Shown: positions 7,594 to 14,250, counted from the first letter of the stretch. The stretch is DNA of 17,193 nucleotides from Candidatus Micrarchaeia archaeon (GCA_041653315.1 JBAZFO010000025.1:1-17193); one strand, 5' to 3'. Notes: a model not told the origin generated them from the sequence alone. Numbers and translations: made by a program.

Positions 7594-7860
7594 ATGGGAG
7601 ATAGGTTGGGGGCTAGGGGTCCCTGTCCGCAAATCCCCTTTGGCGGAACCGAAATCCGGTTGCGTTGTGTAAAATTTGTTTAGGCCTAGATCGAAAGCGT
7701 CGAAGGTCTGCCTTGATGGATGGTTTGACTTGTGAAACTGGTCAGGCCGGAAGGAGCAGCCATAAACATTTCAATCCATGCTATTAAGTCTACAGGCTGG
7801 AGCCTAGATTTAGGGCACCTAACAGGTTTTATTCAGCTATTCCGGGCTTCTCCCATCCTT
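7594..7860 (+). ncRNA. Archaeal signal recognition particle (7S) RNA
   Basis: Scaffold of the SRP, which targets nascent membrane and secreted proteins. The universally conserved helix 8 is plain: gtcaggcc-GGAA-gg-agcagcc at 7741-7761, with the GGAA tetraloop at 7749-7752 and the AGCAG internal-loop strand that binds SRP54. Terminal helix 1, typical of archaea, is formed by TGGGAGA (7595-7601) and TCTCCCA (7849-7855). The 5' Alu domain shows GGGGGCTAGGGG, CCCTGT and the complementary CCCC/GGGG segments. A T-run at 7859-7862 likely ends transcription. The ends are accurate to a few bases. A tRNA-Ser gene follows 48 nt downstream. Confidence 0.93.
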
Positions 7861-7867
7861 TTAAATA

Positions 7868-7884
7868 TTTTAGCATAGCTAAAA
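7868..7884. repeat. Palindrome TTTTAG-N5-CTAAAA between SRP RNA and tRNA-Ser
   Basis: A TTTTAG arm (7868-7873), 5-nt spacer and CTAAAA arm (7879-7884) form a 17-bp dyad. Arms and spacing match the palindrome family in the right part of the window. It also sits where an SRP RNA terminator or tRNA promoter element would be, so membership by chance is possible. Confidence 0.5.
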
Positions 7885-7908
7885 GTATGGCTAGGTAAAA
7901 TTTATTTT

Positions 7909-8058
7909 GTCGAGGTCGCCTAGCCTGGTAGGGCGCTAGCCTGCTAAGCTAGTGTGCTACGCACACGTGGGTTCAAATAAATCTACCTTTTTCCTTTTAG
8001 GAAAAAGTGACCTTTACCCCAAAAAGAAAATGGAGTAATGAAAATCCCACCCTCGACG
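7909..8058 (+). tRNA. tRNA-Ser (GCT), with an intron in the T-loop
   Basis: Acceptor stem GTCGAGG (7909-7915) pairs with CCTCGAC (8051-8057), with discriminator G73 at 8058, the serine type. The anticodon arm is CTAGC-CTGCTAA-GCTAG with anticodon GCT. A long variable arm TGTGC-tac-GCACA marks a class II tRNA, as required for serine. The T arm is split: GTGGG-TTCAAA lies before 7978 and T-CCCAC resumes at 8045, giving a normal GTGGG-TTCAAAT-CCCAC after removal of a 67-nt intron. The anticodon loop is uninterrupted. CCA is not encoded. No other tRNA reading explains the separated halves. Confidence 0.93.
7978..8044 (+). other. Non-canonical tRNA-Ser intron at position 59/60
   Basis: The exon-intron junctions form a classical bulge-helix-bulge. 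The outer helix is T-stem GTGGG/CCCAC, the 3' bulge is AAT (8043-8045), the 4-bp central helix is TTCA (7972-7975) with TGAA (8039-8042), and the 5' bulge is AAT (7976-7978). Cutting each bulge after its second base restores a seven-base T-loop exactly. The inner helix is poor (CT-a-CC with GGAG). The intron body holds a perfect 8-bp hairpin CTTTTTCC/GGAAAAAG. Confidence 0.85.
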
Positions 8059-8124
8059 CTTTACATATTATTATAAGCTTTAGTTTCTTACTATTTATAT
8101 TAAATTATTTGGGGGTGTGTAAAC

Positions 8125-8523
8125 ATGAAACAAATAACTATTTTTTCTGAGAATAAAACAGAGGTTCTCGCAGATATATGTGCTTTATTAGGTAATTCTG
8201 GAGTGAATATTGAATCAATTTCTGCCCAAGGAGAATTAAATAAAGGAGTAATTAGAATTATTACTACAGACCCAAAAACAGCAGAAAAAGTATTAAGCCA
8301 AAAAGGATATAAGACATTTATAGGAGATATCTTGATTCTAAATTTAGATGATAAACCAGGTGAATTAGCTAAGGTGATAAAAACTTTATCTAAAGAAGGA
8401 ATTGATTTAGAAACATTATATTTATTGTCTAAAGAAAAAGGAATCACCCATATCGCAGTAAGACCTATAGGAGATATAGAAAAAGCAAAATTAGCTATAA
8501 AATCTTATTTAATTATAGATTAA
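8125..8523 (+). CDS. Tandem ACT-domain protein
   Basis: A 132-residue protein made of two ACT-like beta-alpha-beta units and nothing else. The first (about 1-66) begins with ITIFSENKTEVLADICALLG and contains S-G-V-N-I-E-S-I. The second (about 67-132) begins with ILILNLDDKPGELAKVI and contains E-G-I-D-L-E-T-L. ACT domains bind small ligands, usually amino acids, at domain interfaces and regulate enzymes or transcription. Stand-alone tandem ACT proteins are common in archaea and usually lack a known partner. The D-K-P-G-E-L turn in the second unit is the typical ligand-site signature; the first has N-K-T-E-V-L instead. A purine-rich gggggtg lies about 8 nt before the ATG. No adjacent biosynthetic gene indicates the ligand. 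Confidence 0.85.
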   Translation: MKQITIFSENKTEVLADICALLGNSGVNIESISAQGELNKGVIRIITTDPKTAEKVLSQKGYKTFIGDILILNLDDKPGELAKVIKTLSKEGIDLETLYLLSKEKGITHIAVRPIGDIEKAKLAIKSYLIID

Positions 8524-8566
8524 TTTTTATCAAAACCTTTTTATATTCTTTTTTTGAGAGTATATT

Positions 8567-9478
8567 ATGAATAAAGAAAAATTAAAAAAAATAATAAAAG
8601 AATCTACATTTCCAATTAAAGCAAAAGATGAACTAAATCAATTAGTTGATGAAAAAAAAGCAAAAGCAAAAATTGAATTTAGTACCTTAACAGAATTAGA
8701 AAAAAATAAATCATCAATATTAAAATTTTTAGATGAACTTAAAAATGAAGGGCTAGTTTTTAAACATGAAATTACAGGAAAATCAGTTATTATATATTTG
8801 TTATATCAAGAATTTGAATTAAAAGAAGTAAATCCCTTGGGTGGTGAAAAACCCCCAAAAAAAGAAAATGTGGACCCAAAAGCAAAATTTAAAAAAATGT
8901 TTTTAAAAATAAAATTAAAACTTTCTAAAGTTGATAATAAACCTGTTTTTAATTTATTTGGTGGATATTTTAAATTCTATACGTATTTAAGAACTAATTT
9001 TATAGAGAAATTAATAGAATTACACCCAAATGAAGAAGAATTTGAAAGAATTTTAGATATAATTATAAAACAGGCTTTAGAGTTAAATAACAAAGAGAAA
9101 GTAGATGAATTATTTAAGGGGTCTTTATTGCAATTTATTGCAGATAAAGATAATAATTTTAGAAAAAATATATTTATGTCGGCTAAAAAAGAATTATTTT
9201 TTAGATTAGATTCAAGAAAAAATGAATTTTCAAAAAAAGATGCAGAAGAAACAGCAAATTTATTTGAAGAAATTTTTATTAATTCTTTAAAAAATTTATA
9301 TGGAGATCAAGAAAAATTATTAATAGCAGTTCTAGAAGCAGTAGATAAAGTATCAGATTCAATTAATCCTAAGCAAGCAGAAAATTATATTAAAAATATA
9401 TTCCCAAAAATTGTATCTTCTGCGTTAAAAAAAACTGATCCGTTAGGAGAGATAAAAAGTAAAATCGAAGCGTTATAA
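8567..9478 (+). CDS. Unknown helical protein, possibly with an N-terminal winged helix
   Basis: A 303-residue, Lys/Glu-rich protein of no recognised family. Residues about 40-85 (TLTELEKNKSSILKFLDEL, then N-E-G-L-V-F and V-I-I-Y-L-L) have the order of a recognition helix followed by a beta hairpin, as in winged-helix domains; this is a guess from pattern. A Pro/Lys-rich linker (about 90-110) follows, then a long all-helical region (120-303). No membrane segment is seen. A TTTTTATATT box centred 25 nt before the ATG, with no Shine-Dalgarno sequence, points to a leaderless mRNA separate from the ACT gene 43 nt upstream. Confidence 0.72.
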   Translation: MNKEKLKKIIKESTFPIKAKDELNQLVDEKKAKAKIEFSTLTELEKNKSSILKFLDELKNEGLVFKHEITGKSVIIYLLYQEFELKEVNPLGGEKPPKKENVDPKAKFKKMFLKIKLKLSKVDNKPVFNLFGGYFKFYTYLRTNFIEKLIELHPNEEEFERILDIIIKQALELNNKEKVDELFKGSLLQFIADKDNNFRKNIFMSAKKELFFRLDSRKNEFSKKDAEETANLFEEIFINSLKNLYGDQEKLLIAVLEAVDKVSDSINPKQAENYIKNIFPKIVSSALKKTDPLGEIKSKIEAL

Positions 9479-9506
9479 TTAAAAATACAGATTACTTAAA
9501 GTATAT

Positions 9507-10127
9507 ATGATAATTTATCTTATTAATTCAGCAGAATCAGAATTTGATAAAAAAAATATTATAACTGGAAGTCAAGATGTTGCATTAAGTGAAAAAGGTA
9601 AAAAACAAGCAGAAAATCTAGGTGAATTTTTTAAAGATAAAAATATTTCTATGATTTTTACTAGTGAGTTAAAAAGGAGTAAAGATACTGCTAAAATAAT
9701 TTTAAAATATTTAAAGAAGAAACCAAAAGTATCAAAAATACAAAATTTTAATGAAAGAAAATATGGATTATTTGAAGCAAAAAGATGGGATGTAATTTCA
9801 GCATTTTATAAAGAACATTTACATAAATCAGAAGGAAAATTATTTAAAGTCATTTTAGAAGCAAAAGGAGGAGAATCTTGGCAAGATTTAATACTTAGAG
9901 TTGTAGAAGGTATCAATGATATAACAGAAGAAATTGACAAGAGAAAGGCTGTTTTAATTATTGGACATCTTGATGTTAATCGAGTTATTTTAAGATATAC
10001 AGGAAATATGAATGAAGATGAAATGTTTAATATATGGCAGACTCCTGCATGTATCAATATTATAAAATATGAAAAAGAAGAATTTAATATTCAAATTGTA
10101 AATTATATATTAAGTAAAAACAGGTGA
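9507..10127 (+). CDS. Histidine-phosphatase-fold protein lacking the catalytic RHG motif
   Basis: A 206-residue member of the phosphoglycerate-mutase-like histidine phosphatase superfamily by pattern. It has GSQDVALSEKGKKQAENLG (21-39), FTSELKRSKDTA (51-62, with the conserved Arg57), NERKYGLFE (82-90, with Glu83), GGESW (121-125) and IIGHLDVNR (151-159, with the second His154). The N-terminal nucleophile motif, normally L-x-R-H-G-E-T, reads L-I-N-S-A-E-S here: Arg, His and Gly are N7, S8 and A9. Without the phosphorylated histidine the classical reaction should not occur, so this is probably a pseudo-enzyme or binding protein. It starts a tight gene group, 4 nt from the Whirly-like gene. The start codon follows an AT-rich TATA-like region without a Shine-Dalgarno sequence. 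Confidence 0.85.
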   Translation: MIIYLINSAESEFDKKNIITGSQDVALSEKGKKQAENLGEFFKDKNISMIFTSELKRSKDTAKIILKYLKKKPKVSKIQNFNERKYGLFEAKRWDVISAFYKEHLHKSEGKLFKVILEAKGGESWQDLILRVVEGINDITEEIDKRKAVLIIGHLDVNRVILRYTGNMNEDEMFNIWQTPACINIIKYEKEEFNIQIVNYILSKNR

Positions 10128-10131
10128 TATT

Positions 10132-10575
10132 ATGGAAGAAAAAGCCGAACCCTTGAGAATTTATAAAGCAAATAAAAGTAATACCGGATCTGCTTTACAA
10201 TTAGATTTTAATGTTCTAAAAAAAGCAATTTTTTTAGATTGTGCAAAACAAAAAACAGAAAAAAATTTTGATTGGGAAAACAAATTAACTATCAAATTAT
10301 CTGTTCAAGATGTATCAAAACTTTTATGTGTATTAGAGAATAAACTTGATACAATAAAATTGTTTCATCAGCCTTCAAAAGGGGATTATGAAAGTTCAAA
10401 GGATATTAAAAATAATGTATTGGAAATAAACAAATCACAATACGGGTATTCAATTAGAATTAGCAGACAAGAAGAAAAAGGAGTTGGAGCTATAAATATT
10501 ACAATTAGTGAAGATGAAAATATTTTAATTAAAATTTTATTAAAAAAAGCAATAGAAAAGATATATAGATGGTAA
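10132..10575 (+). CDS. Whirly-like single-stranded nucleic-acid-binding protein
   Basis: A 147-residue protein whose layout matches the Whirly fold of plant ssDNA-binding proteins and related prokaryotic proteins. It has an SNTGSALQLDF strand (16-26) resembling the K-G-K-A-A-L motif; then FDWENKLTIKLSVQDVSKLL (46-65), resembling the Y-D-W-x-x-K...L-S-V-x-E-I region; LFHQPSKG (77-84), resembling F-F-H-D-P-x-K-G; two C-terminal strands; and an amphipathic helix ending in I-Y-R-W, resembling the terminal I-G-W. Whirly proteins form tetramers that bind single-stranded DNA or RNA with little sequence specificity. A Shine-Dalgarno ggtgat precedes the ATG, 4 nt after the upstream stop, and the GTPase gene starts 1 nt after its stop, so translation is probably coupled. 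The homology is by memory of motifs. Confidence 0.75.
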   Translation: MEEKAEPLRIYKANKSNTGSALQLDFNVLKKAIFLDCAKQKTEKNFDWENKLTIKLSVQDVSKLLCVLENKLDTIKLFHQPSKGDYESSKDIKNNVLEINKSQYGYSIRISRQEEKGVGAINITISEDENILIKILLKKAIEKIYRW

Positions 10576-10576
10576 A

Positions 10577-11323
10577 ATGGCAAGAAAAACAATGAGAAAT
10601 CCTTTTGGAAGAATAAAATGGATAATAAAAGAGTCTGATGCAATTGTAGAAGTAGTTGATGCACGAGATGTTGAAGGAACAAGAAATCAAGCAATAGAAA
10701 AATTAGCAAGAGGAAAGAGATTAATTATTGCAATTAATAAATCTGATTTAATAACTACAAAACCAGAATTAAAAACAAGATTAGATTATCTTTTTTTGAG
10801 TTCAAAAAAGAAATATGGTAAAAATAAACTTCTTGATCTGATTACTAAAAATACTAGGAAAGATCAATTAAAAGTTGGTATTTTAGGTTATCCAGATGTG
10901 GGAAAATCTTCATTAATTAATTATTTAGTTGGAAGAAAAGCAGTAAAAATAGGTCCAACTCCAGGTGTTACAAAAGGAAAACAATATATACGAATTAATG
11001 AAAGATTATTGCTTATAGATTCACCAGGAGTATATCCAAGAAAAGAAGGGCGAACTTCATTAGTTATGAAATCTGCTGTTGACGTAGATAAAGTAGATAA
11101 TCCAGAAGAAATAGCAATAAGAATAATAAAACAATTTATAGCAAAAAAAGAAAAAAAATTCTTTAAATATTTTGATATTTCAATTACAGATGATCCAGAG
11201 TATGCATTAAAGCAAATAGCAAAAAGAAGAAGATTACTTTTAAAAGATGGTGAATTAAATATTTATGAAGCTTCAAAGATTTTAATAAGAGAATATCAAA
11301 AAGGAAATATTTTTTTAAGATGA
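10577..11323 (+). CDS. Circularly permuted ribosome-assembly GTPase (YlqF/RbgA-like)
   Basis: A 248-residue GTPase whose motifs are in permuted order: G4 NKSD (54-57), a G5-like SSK (75-77), then the P-loop GYPDVGKSS (104-112), G2 in GPTPGVTKG (126-134) and G3 DSPGV (148-152). This order defines the YlqF/YawG group, whose members act in assembly of the large ribosomal subunit. The N-terminal VVDARDVEGTRN is also typical. The C-terminal 80 residues are a helical, Lys/Arg-rich region that likely contacts rRNA. It starts 1 nt after the Whirly-like gene, so it is the last gene of that group. The exact orthologue (RbgA, Nog2, Lsg1 type) cannot be resolved here. Confidence 0.92.
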   Translation: MARKTMRNPFGRIKWIIKESDAIVEVVDARDVEGTRNQAIEKLARGKRLIIAINKSDLITTKPELKTRLDYLFLSSKKKYGKNKLLDLITKNTRKDQLKVGILGYPDVGKSSLINYLVGRKAVKIGPTPGVTKGKQYIRINERLLLIDSPGVYPRKEGRTSLVMKSAVDVDKVDNPEEIAIRIIKQFIAKKEKKFFKYFDISITDDPEYALKQIAKRRRLLLKDGELNIYEASKILIREYQKGNIFLR

Positions 11324-11414
11324 TTTTTTAATTTTAGATTTACTTACTAAATAGTTTTTTGGTTAAATCAAACATAAAGATAAGTTTAAAAATCTCTCTT
11401 TTATTTAATATAAT

Positions 11415-11630
11415 ATGGAAGAAGAAGTTATATCAAATAAACCAATAAACGTAAAAAAAGGATATATGTATTATGTGGATGCTAAAGGTTTTCTTCATGA
11501 AGCAATTCCTGGAGATGAAACTACTGATAAAAAAATAGATTTTCCTCCTGTTAGAAAACAAAAAGGGTATATGTATTACGTAAATCTCAAAGGAGATGTT
11601 TGCAGAAGAAAACCCTTAAAAGGCAGATAA
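11415..11630 (+). CDS. Small basic protein with a duplicated GYMYYV motif
   Basis: A 71-residue protein of unknown function built from two copies of one unit: KKGYMYYVDAKGFLHEA (residues 14-30) and QKGYMYYVNLKGDVCRRK (49-66), joined by an acidic then basic linker. Each unit looks like a beta hairpin with a turn at D-A-K-G / N-L-K-G. The C-terminus is strongly basic, which could suit nucleic-acid contact, but this is inference. TTTAAAAA (11385-11392) is centred 27 nt before the ATG, indicating a leaderless mRNA with its own promoter. Similar single units appear, from memory, in small DPANN proteins. Confidence 0.75.
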   Translation: MEEEVISNKPINVKKGYMYYVDAKGFLHEAIPGDETTDKKIDFPPVRKQKGYMYYVNLKGDVCRRKPLKGR

Positions 11631-11672
11631 AAATAAATAAATGGTTTTAAATATTTAGTTTCTTATTTTATT

Positions 11673-12098
11673 ATGGATTTTAAAGAATTATTACCTAAGC
11701 TTGTTAAAGTTGAAACATTAGAAGATCAATTTTTAAAAGAATTAGAAAAATGTAAAAATAACAAAGAAGTTTCCATAGTTTTTATACCTATAGATAATGA
11801 ATTTAAAATAGCTTTTTATGATAGTAAATCAAAAGAAGAAATCACTAATTATATTATTAGTATAGACAAATTAAGTGCTTTATATACAAAAATAAAAGGT
11901 AAATTTGATATAAATTTAGGAGGAATTTTTGCAGTTCAAATAAATAATGAACTTTTAAAAAATATAAGTAAAAATGATCAAAGAATAAGTATCGAATTAA
12001 TTAATAAAAAAGCAAAATCTCACTTGGGCGATTTTGAAATAGTCATGATAAATGAACCAAAAAAGATTTCTGATGATAAAATTGCTTTAAGAGAGTAG
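11673..12098 (+). CDS. Unknown small alpha/beta protein
   Basis: A 141-residue soluble protein with no recognised family. The N-terminal 30 residues are a charged helix; strands such as VSIVFIPI (33-40) and FKIAFYDS (44-51) and a FDINLGGIFAVQI segment (78-90) suggest an alpha/beta fold. No signal peptide, membrane segment or cysteine pair is seen. A TTTTAAATA box (11645-11653) is centred about 24 nt before the ATG, so it is probably transcribed from its own leaderless promoter despite lying 42 nt after the preceding gene. Confidence 0.7.
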   Translation: MDFKELLPKLVKVETLEDQFLKELEKCKNNKEVSIVFIPIDNEFKIAFYDSKSKEEITNYIISIDKLSALYTKIKGKFDINLGGIFAVQINNELLKNISKNDQRISIELINKKAKSHLGDFEIVMINEPKKISDDKIALRE

Positions 12099-12139
12099 TT
12101 CATAAAAATCTTTTTATATGTTCCCTATTTAATTTACTT

Positions 12140-12691
12140 ATGTATTTTAATGAGATTATAAATTTAAACAAAGGTATTTTATCATATAAACAACTGTTAT
12201 TTGAGATATTATTTTTTTCAATTTTATGTATTATACTACCTTCTGTTTTTGTTCATCCTCAATGGGTGGTTGGAACATTAGTTAATGCCATTTTATTTAG
12301 AGTAGCAATAACTCAAAAAGGTTGGAAATTTATTTTACCAATAGTTGTTTTACCTAGTATTGGAGCAATTTTTTCAGGTATTATTTTTGGAACTCCTATA
12401 TTAATTTTATTTATTTTTGCACCTTTAATTTGGTTAGGTAATTTTTCATATATTTTAATAAATAAATTTTGCATTTTTAAGAAAAGATTAAATTTAGGAG
12501 TAAGTTTATTGTTATCTTCTATAACTAAGTTTATAATATTATTTTTAAGTGCCTTTATTGCTGTTTATTTGTTTAATTTTCCTGATATTTTATTAACAAC
12601 TATGGGTTTAATTCAGATATTAACCGCTATTTTTGGCGGTTTATTAGCTGTTTCATATCAAGAATTAGAGAATATTTACAAAACATATTAA
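12140..12691 (+). CDS. Multi-spanning membrane protein, possibly ECF S-component-like
   Basis: A 183-residue integral membrane protein with about five or six hydrophobic segments (roughly residues 20-36, 44-55, 63-80, 83-102, 118-142 and 150-170). The segments HPQWVVGTLVNAILFRVA and LPSIGAIFSGIIFGTP with IWLGNFSYIL recall small archaeal and bacterial membrane proteins of the ECF-transporter S-component type, sometimes annotated as 'iron hydrogenase', in which the conserved Asn in V-N-A and G-N-F are kept. That assignment is tentative and no transporter partner is nearby. A TTTTTATAT box (12111-12119) is centred about 25 nt before the ATG, so the transcript is likely leaderless. Confidence 0.65.
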   Translation: MYFNEIINLNKGILSYKQLLFEILFFSILCIILPSVFVHPQWVVGTLVNAILFRVAITQKGWKFILPIVVLPSIGAIFSGIIFGTPILILFIFAPLIWLGNFSYILINKFCIFKKRLNLGVSLLLSSITKFIILFLSAFIAVYLFNFPDILLTTMGLIQILTAIFGGLLAVSYQELENIYKTY

Positions 12692-12738
12692 AAAAAGAAA
12701 AAGAAGAAGAAAATGTTATATTAAGATTAAAACGGCAT

Positions 12739-12771
12739 TTATTTTTTTGGTTTTGCTTTTTTTGCTGCCAT
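12739..12771 (-). CDS. Possible 10-codon gene with a perfect Shine-Dalgarno
   Basis: On the minus strand, ATG at 12771 opens a frame encoding M-A-A-K-K-A-K-P-K-K followed by TAA. It is preceded at the right distance by GGAGGA (12778-12783), the strongest Shine-Dalgarno in the window, and further upstream by an AT-rich TATA-like element (12820-12835). A minus-strand T-rich tract near 12692-12715 could end the RNA. So all parts of a transcription unit of about 100 nt are present around an extremely short, Lys/Ala-rich peptide. It may be a real micro-protein, a leader peptide, or the truncated start of a lost Lys-rich gene. Only expression data can decide. Confidence 0.4.
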   Translation of the reverse strand: MAAKKAKPKK

Positions 12772-12913
12772 TTAAATTCCTCCTTTTGATATTTGCAATC
12801 TAGTTGCATATTATTCACAACTATATAATTTAAAAATCAATCTTGTATTATATAAAAATAGAGGTTTTTTAGACATTAAATTATTAAAAACCACTTTTAT
12901 TAAAGATAAAAAG

Positions 12914-12930
12914 TTTTAGTAAAACTAAAA
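12914..12930. repeat. Palindromic repeat copy A
   Basis: TTTTAG-taaaa-CTAAAA. With its flanks (aaaaagttttag and gtattt) it nearly matches copy C at 13551-13567, with which it brackets the dUTPase gene in direct orientation. Confidence 0.75.
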
Positions 12931-12994
12931 AAGTATTTTAATTTAAGAGTTATATTGATTTATTTAGCTGAGTAATAAATAATTATAAAAATAC

Positions 12995-13011
12995 TTTTAG
13001 AAAAACTAATA
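12995..13011. repeat. Palindromic repeat copy B
   Basis: TTTTAG-aaaaa-CTAATA, followed by a T/C-rich tract. About 40 bp are nearly identical to copy D at 14251-14267. The two lie in direct orientation around the dUTPase and MarC genes. Confidence 0.75.
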
Positions 13012-13085
13012 TTCTTTTTTCTTTTTTAAAATAAGTAATATATATATATTTAAAGGTTTAAATTAAATTTATTTCAGGTGGTGAT

Positions 13086-13541
13086 ATGATTATTGTTCCT
13101 AATTTAAATTTACCTGAGATTCAAGTTCAACAAGCAGGTGTTGATTTAACTTTAGATAAAATTTTTGAGTTTACTTCAAAAGGACAAATAGATTATGATA
13201 ATTCAAATAGAAAGATAGCAGATACTAAAGAATTAGAATTTGAAGATGAAATTTTCTTAAAACCAGGAGCATATAAAGTTCAATTATCTGAATTTATAAA
13301 GATTCCTGAAGATTGTTTAGGTATATGTTTACCTAGGTCTACTTTACTTAGATGTGGCGCTACAATACATACTGCATTCTGGGATCCTGGTTATGAAGGT
13401 AAAAGTGAGATATTATTAGTTGTTTATAATCCAGAAGGATTAATTCTTAAAAAGAAAGCAAGAATAGCGCAAATGACTTTTGCTAAAGTAGAAGATGCTA
13501 AAGGGCCTTATAAAGGCGCGTATTATAAAGAAAACCTTTAG
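13086..13541 (+). CDS. dut: dUTPase, archaeal dCTP-deaminase-like type
   Basis: Hydrolyses dUTP to dUMP and pyrophosphate, keeping uracil out of DNA. The 151-residue protein has the family motifs: QQAGVDLTLD (15-24), LPRSTLLRCGATIHTAFWDPGYEGK (split here: PRST 83-86, WDPGYEG 99-105), VVYN (112-115), ARIAQMTF (125-132) and a C-terminal YKGAYYKEN (142-150) that would close over the nucleotide. In dCTP deaminases the position before F/Y-N carries a catalytic Glu (L-E-F-Y-N); here it is Val112, which argues against deaminase activity and for dUTPase. A Shine-Dalgarno aggtggtgat directly precedes the ATG. Family membership is secure; the exact substrate is inferred. Confidence 0.85.
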   Translation: MIIVPNLNLPEIQVQQAGVDLTLDKIFEFTSKGQIDYDNSNRKIADTKELEFEDEIFLKPGAYKVQLSEFIKIPEDCLGICLPRSTLLRCGATIHTAFWDPGYEGKSEILLVVYNPEGLILKKKARIAQMTFAKVEDAKGPYKGAYYKENL

Positions 13542-13550
13542 GAAAAAGAG

Positions 13551-13567
13551 TTTTAGCAAAACTAAAA
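13551..13567 (-). terminator. Palindromic repeat copy C, likely marC/dut terminator
   Basis: TTTTAG-caaaa-CTAAAA lies 9 nt after the dUTPase stop and 6 nt after the end of the convergent marC gene. Read on the minus strand it is a hairpin followed by CTCTTTTT, so it suits termination of marC. It is also a near copy of copy A. Confidence 0.65.
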
Positions 13568-13573
13568 GAGTAT

Positions 13574-14158
13574 TTATATACCTAATCCTGCCCTAATAAA
13601 TGTTACTCCCCAAGCTAAGGTAACTAATCCTAAAATTGTTGATAATATTTGAATTGTTGTCGGTCCTGTTATTTTTTTTAATTTAGAAGATAAAAGTAGA
13701 ATAATAGCAGAGATTAAAAAAACTATTAATAAAGCAATACCAGTGCTTATCATTCCATATTCTTCAGATGAAATAATAATTGCTGTTATTGTAGCTGGAC
13801 CTGTTAATAAAGGGGTTGCAATAAGACAAGCAATAGCATTAACAGACTCTTTTTTATTTAAATGGGAATCAGTTAGTGAATAACCTAAGGCCATTTTAAT
13901 TCCTAATAAGGATAAAATTATTCCTCCGGCGACTTTGAAGTTTTCAATACTCGTATCTAATAAATTCAAAATATTTTGACCAAATATTAAAACTATAAAA
14001 GAAATTAATAAAGCAATCAATACTGCTAATACTGCTGCTCTGTTTCTTTCAGAATTATTCATTTTTTCTGTTGCAGTCAAAAATATAACAAAACTAGCAA
14101 ATGGATCAATAATTACAAAGAATAAAATTATTAATTGTAATAAATGTATATAAATCAT
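13574..14158 (-). CDS. MarC family integral membrane protein
   Basis: A 194-residue protein with about six membrane segments. It matches the MarC/UPF0056 family: VIIDPFASFVIFL (15-27), FKVAGGIILSLLGIKMA (73-89) and the paired loop ATPLLTGPATIT (113-124), at the family's usual length near 200 residues. MarC was once linked to multiple antibiotic resistance, a link later withdrawn, and the physiological substrate is unknown. Upstream on the minus strand, GTTTTAAATC (about 14179-14188) is centred 25 nt before the ATG, implying a leaderless mRNA. Its 3' end converges with the dUTPase gene, with hairpin C between them. Confidence 0.9.
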   Translation of the reverse strand: MIYIHLLQLIILFFVIIDPFASFVIFLTATEKMNNSERNRAAVLAVLIALLISFIVLIFGQNILNLLDTSIENFKVAGGIILSLLGIKMALGYSLTDSHLNKKESVNAIACLIATPLLTGPATITAIIISSEEYGMISTGIALLIVFLISAIILLLSSKLKKITGPTTIQILSTILGLVTLAWGVTFIRAGLGI

Positions 14159-14250
14159 AATAATAGATATTAAAGTAAGATTTAAAACTTAATCTATAAT
14201 TTATACTTTTTAAATTATCAAAAAGTGTATTTTATCAATAATTAAAATAC

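Larger units (their letters stand above)
12692..13085. other. Intergenic region of 394 bp with repeats and a micro-ORF
   Basis: This stretch lacks any normal-sized gene. It contains, from left to right, a T/C-rich tract on the minus strand near 12692-12715 that could end minus-strand transcription, the 10-codon reading frame at 12739-12771 with its putative upstream signals, palindromes at 12914-12930 and 12995-13011, a T-rich tract near 13012-13027 that could terminate plus-strand transcription, and the TATA-like region (13038-13053) and Shine-Dalgarno sequence of the dUTPase gene. Confidence 0.6.

Noticed and set aside
12627..12818. 63-codon minus-strand frame overlapping the membrane-protein gene
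   Set aside because: Low-complexity composition, antisense to a better gene, and without a ribosome site in frame.
13086..13541. dCTP deaminase (dcd)
   Set aside because: The family fold is shared, but the catalytic Glu position reads Val and the protein is shorter, with a dUTPase-like C-terminus.
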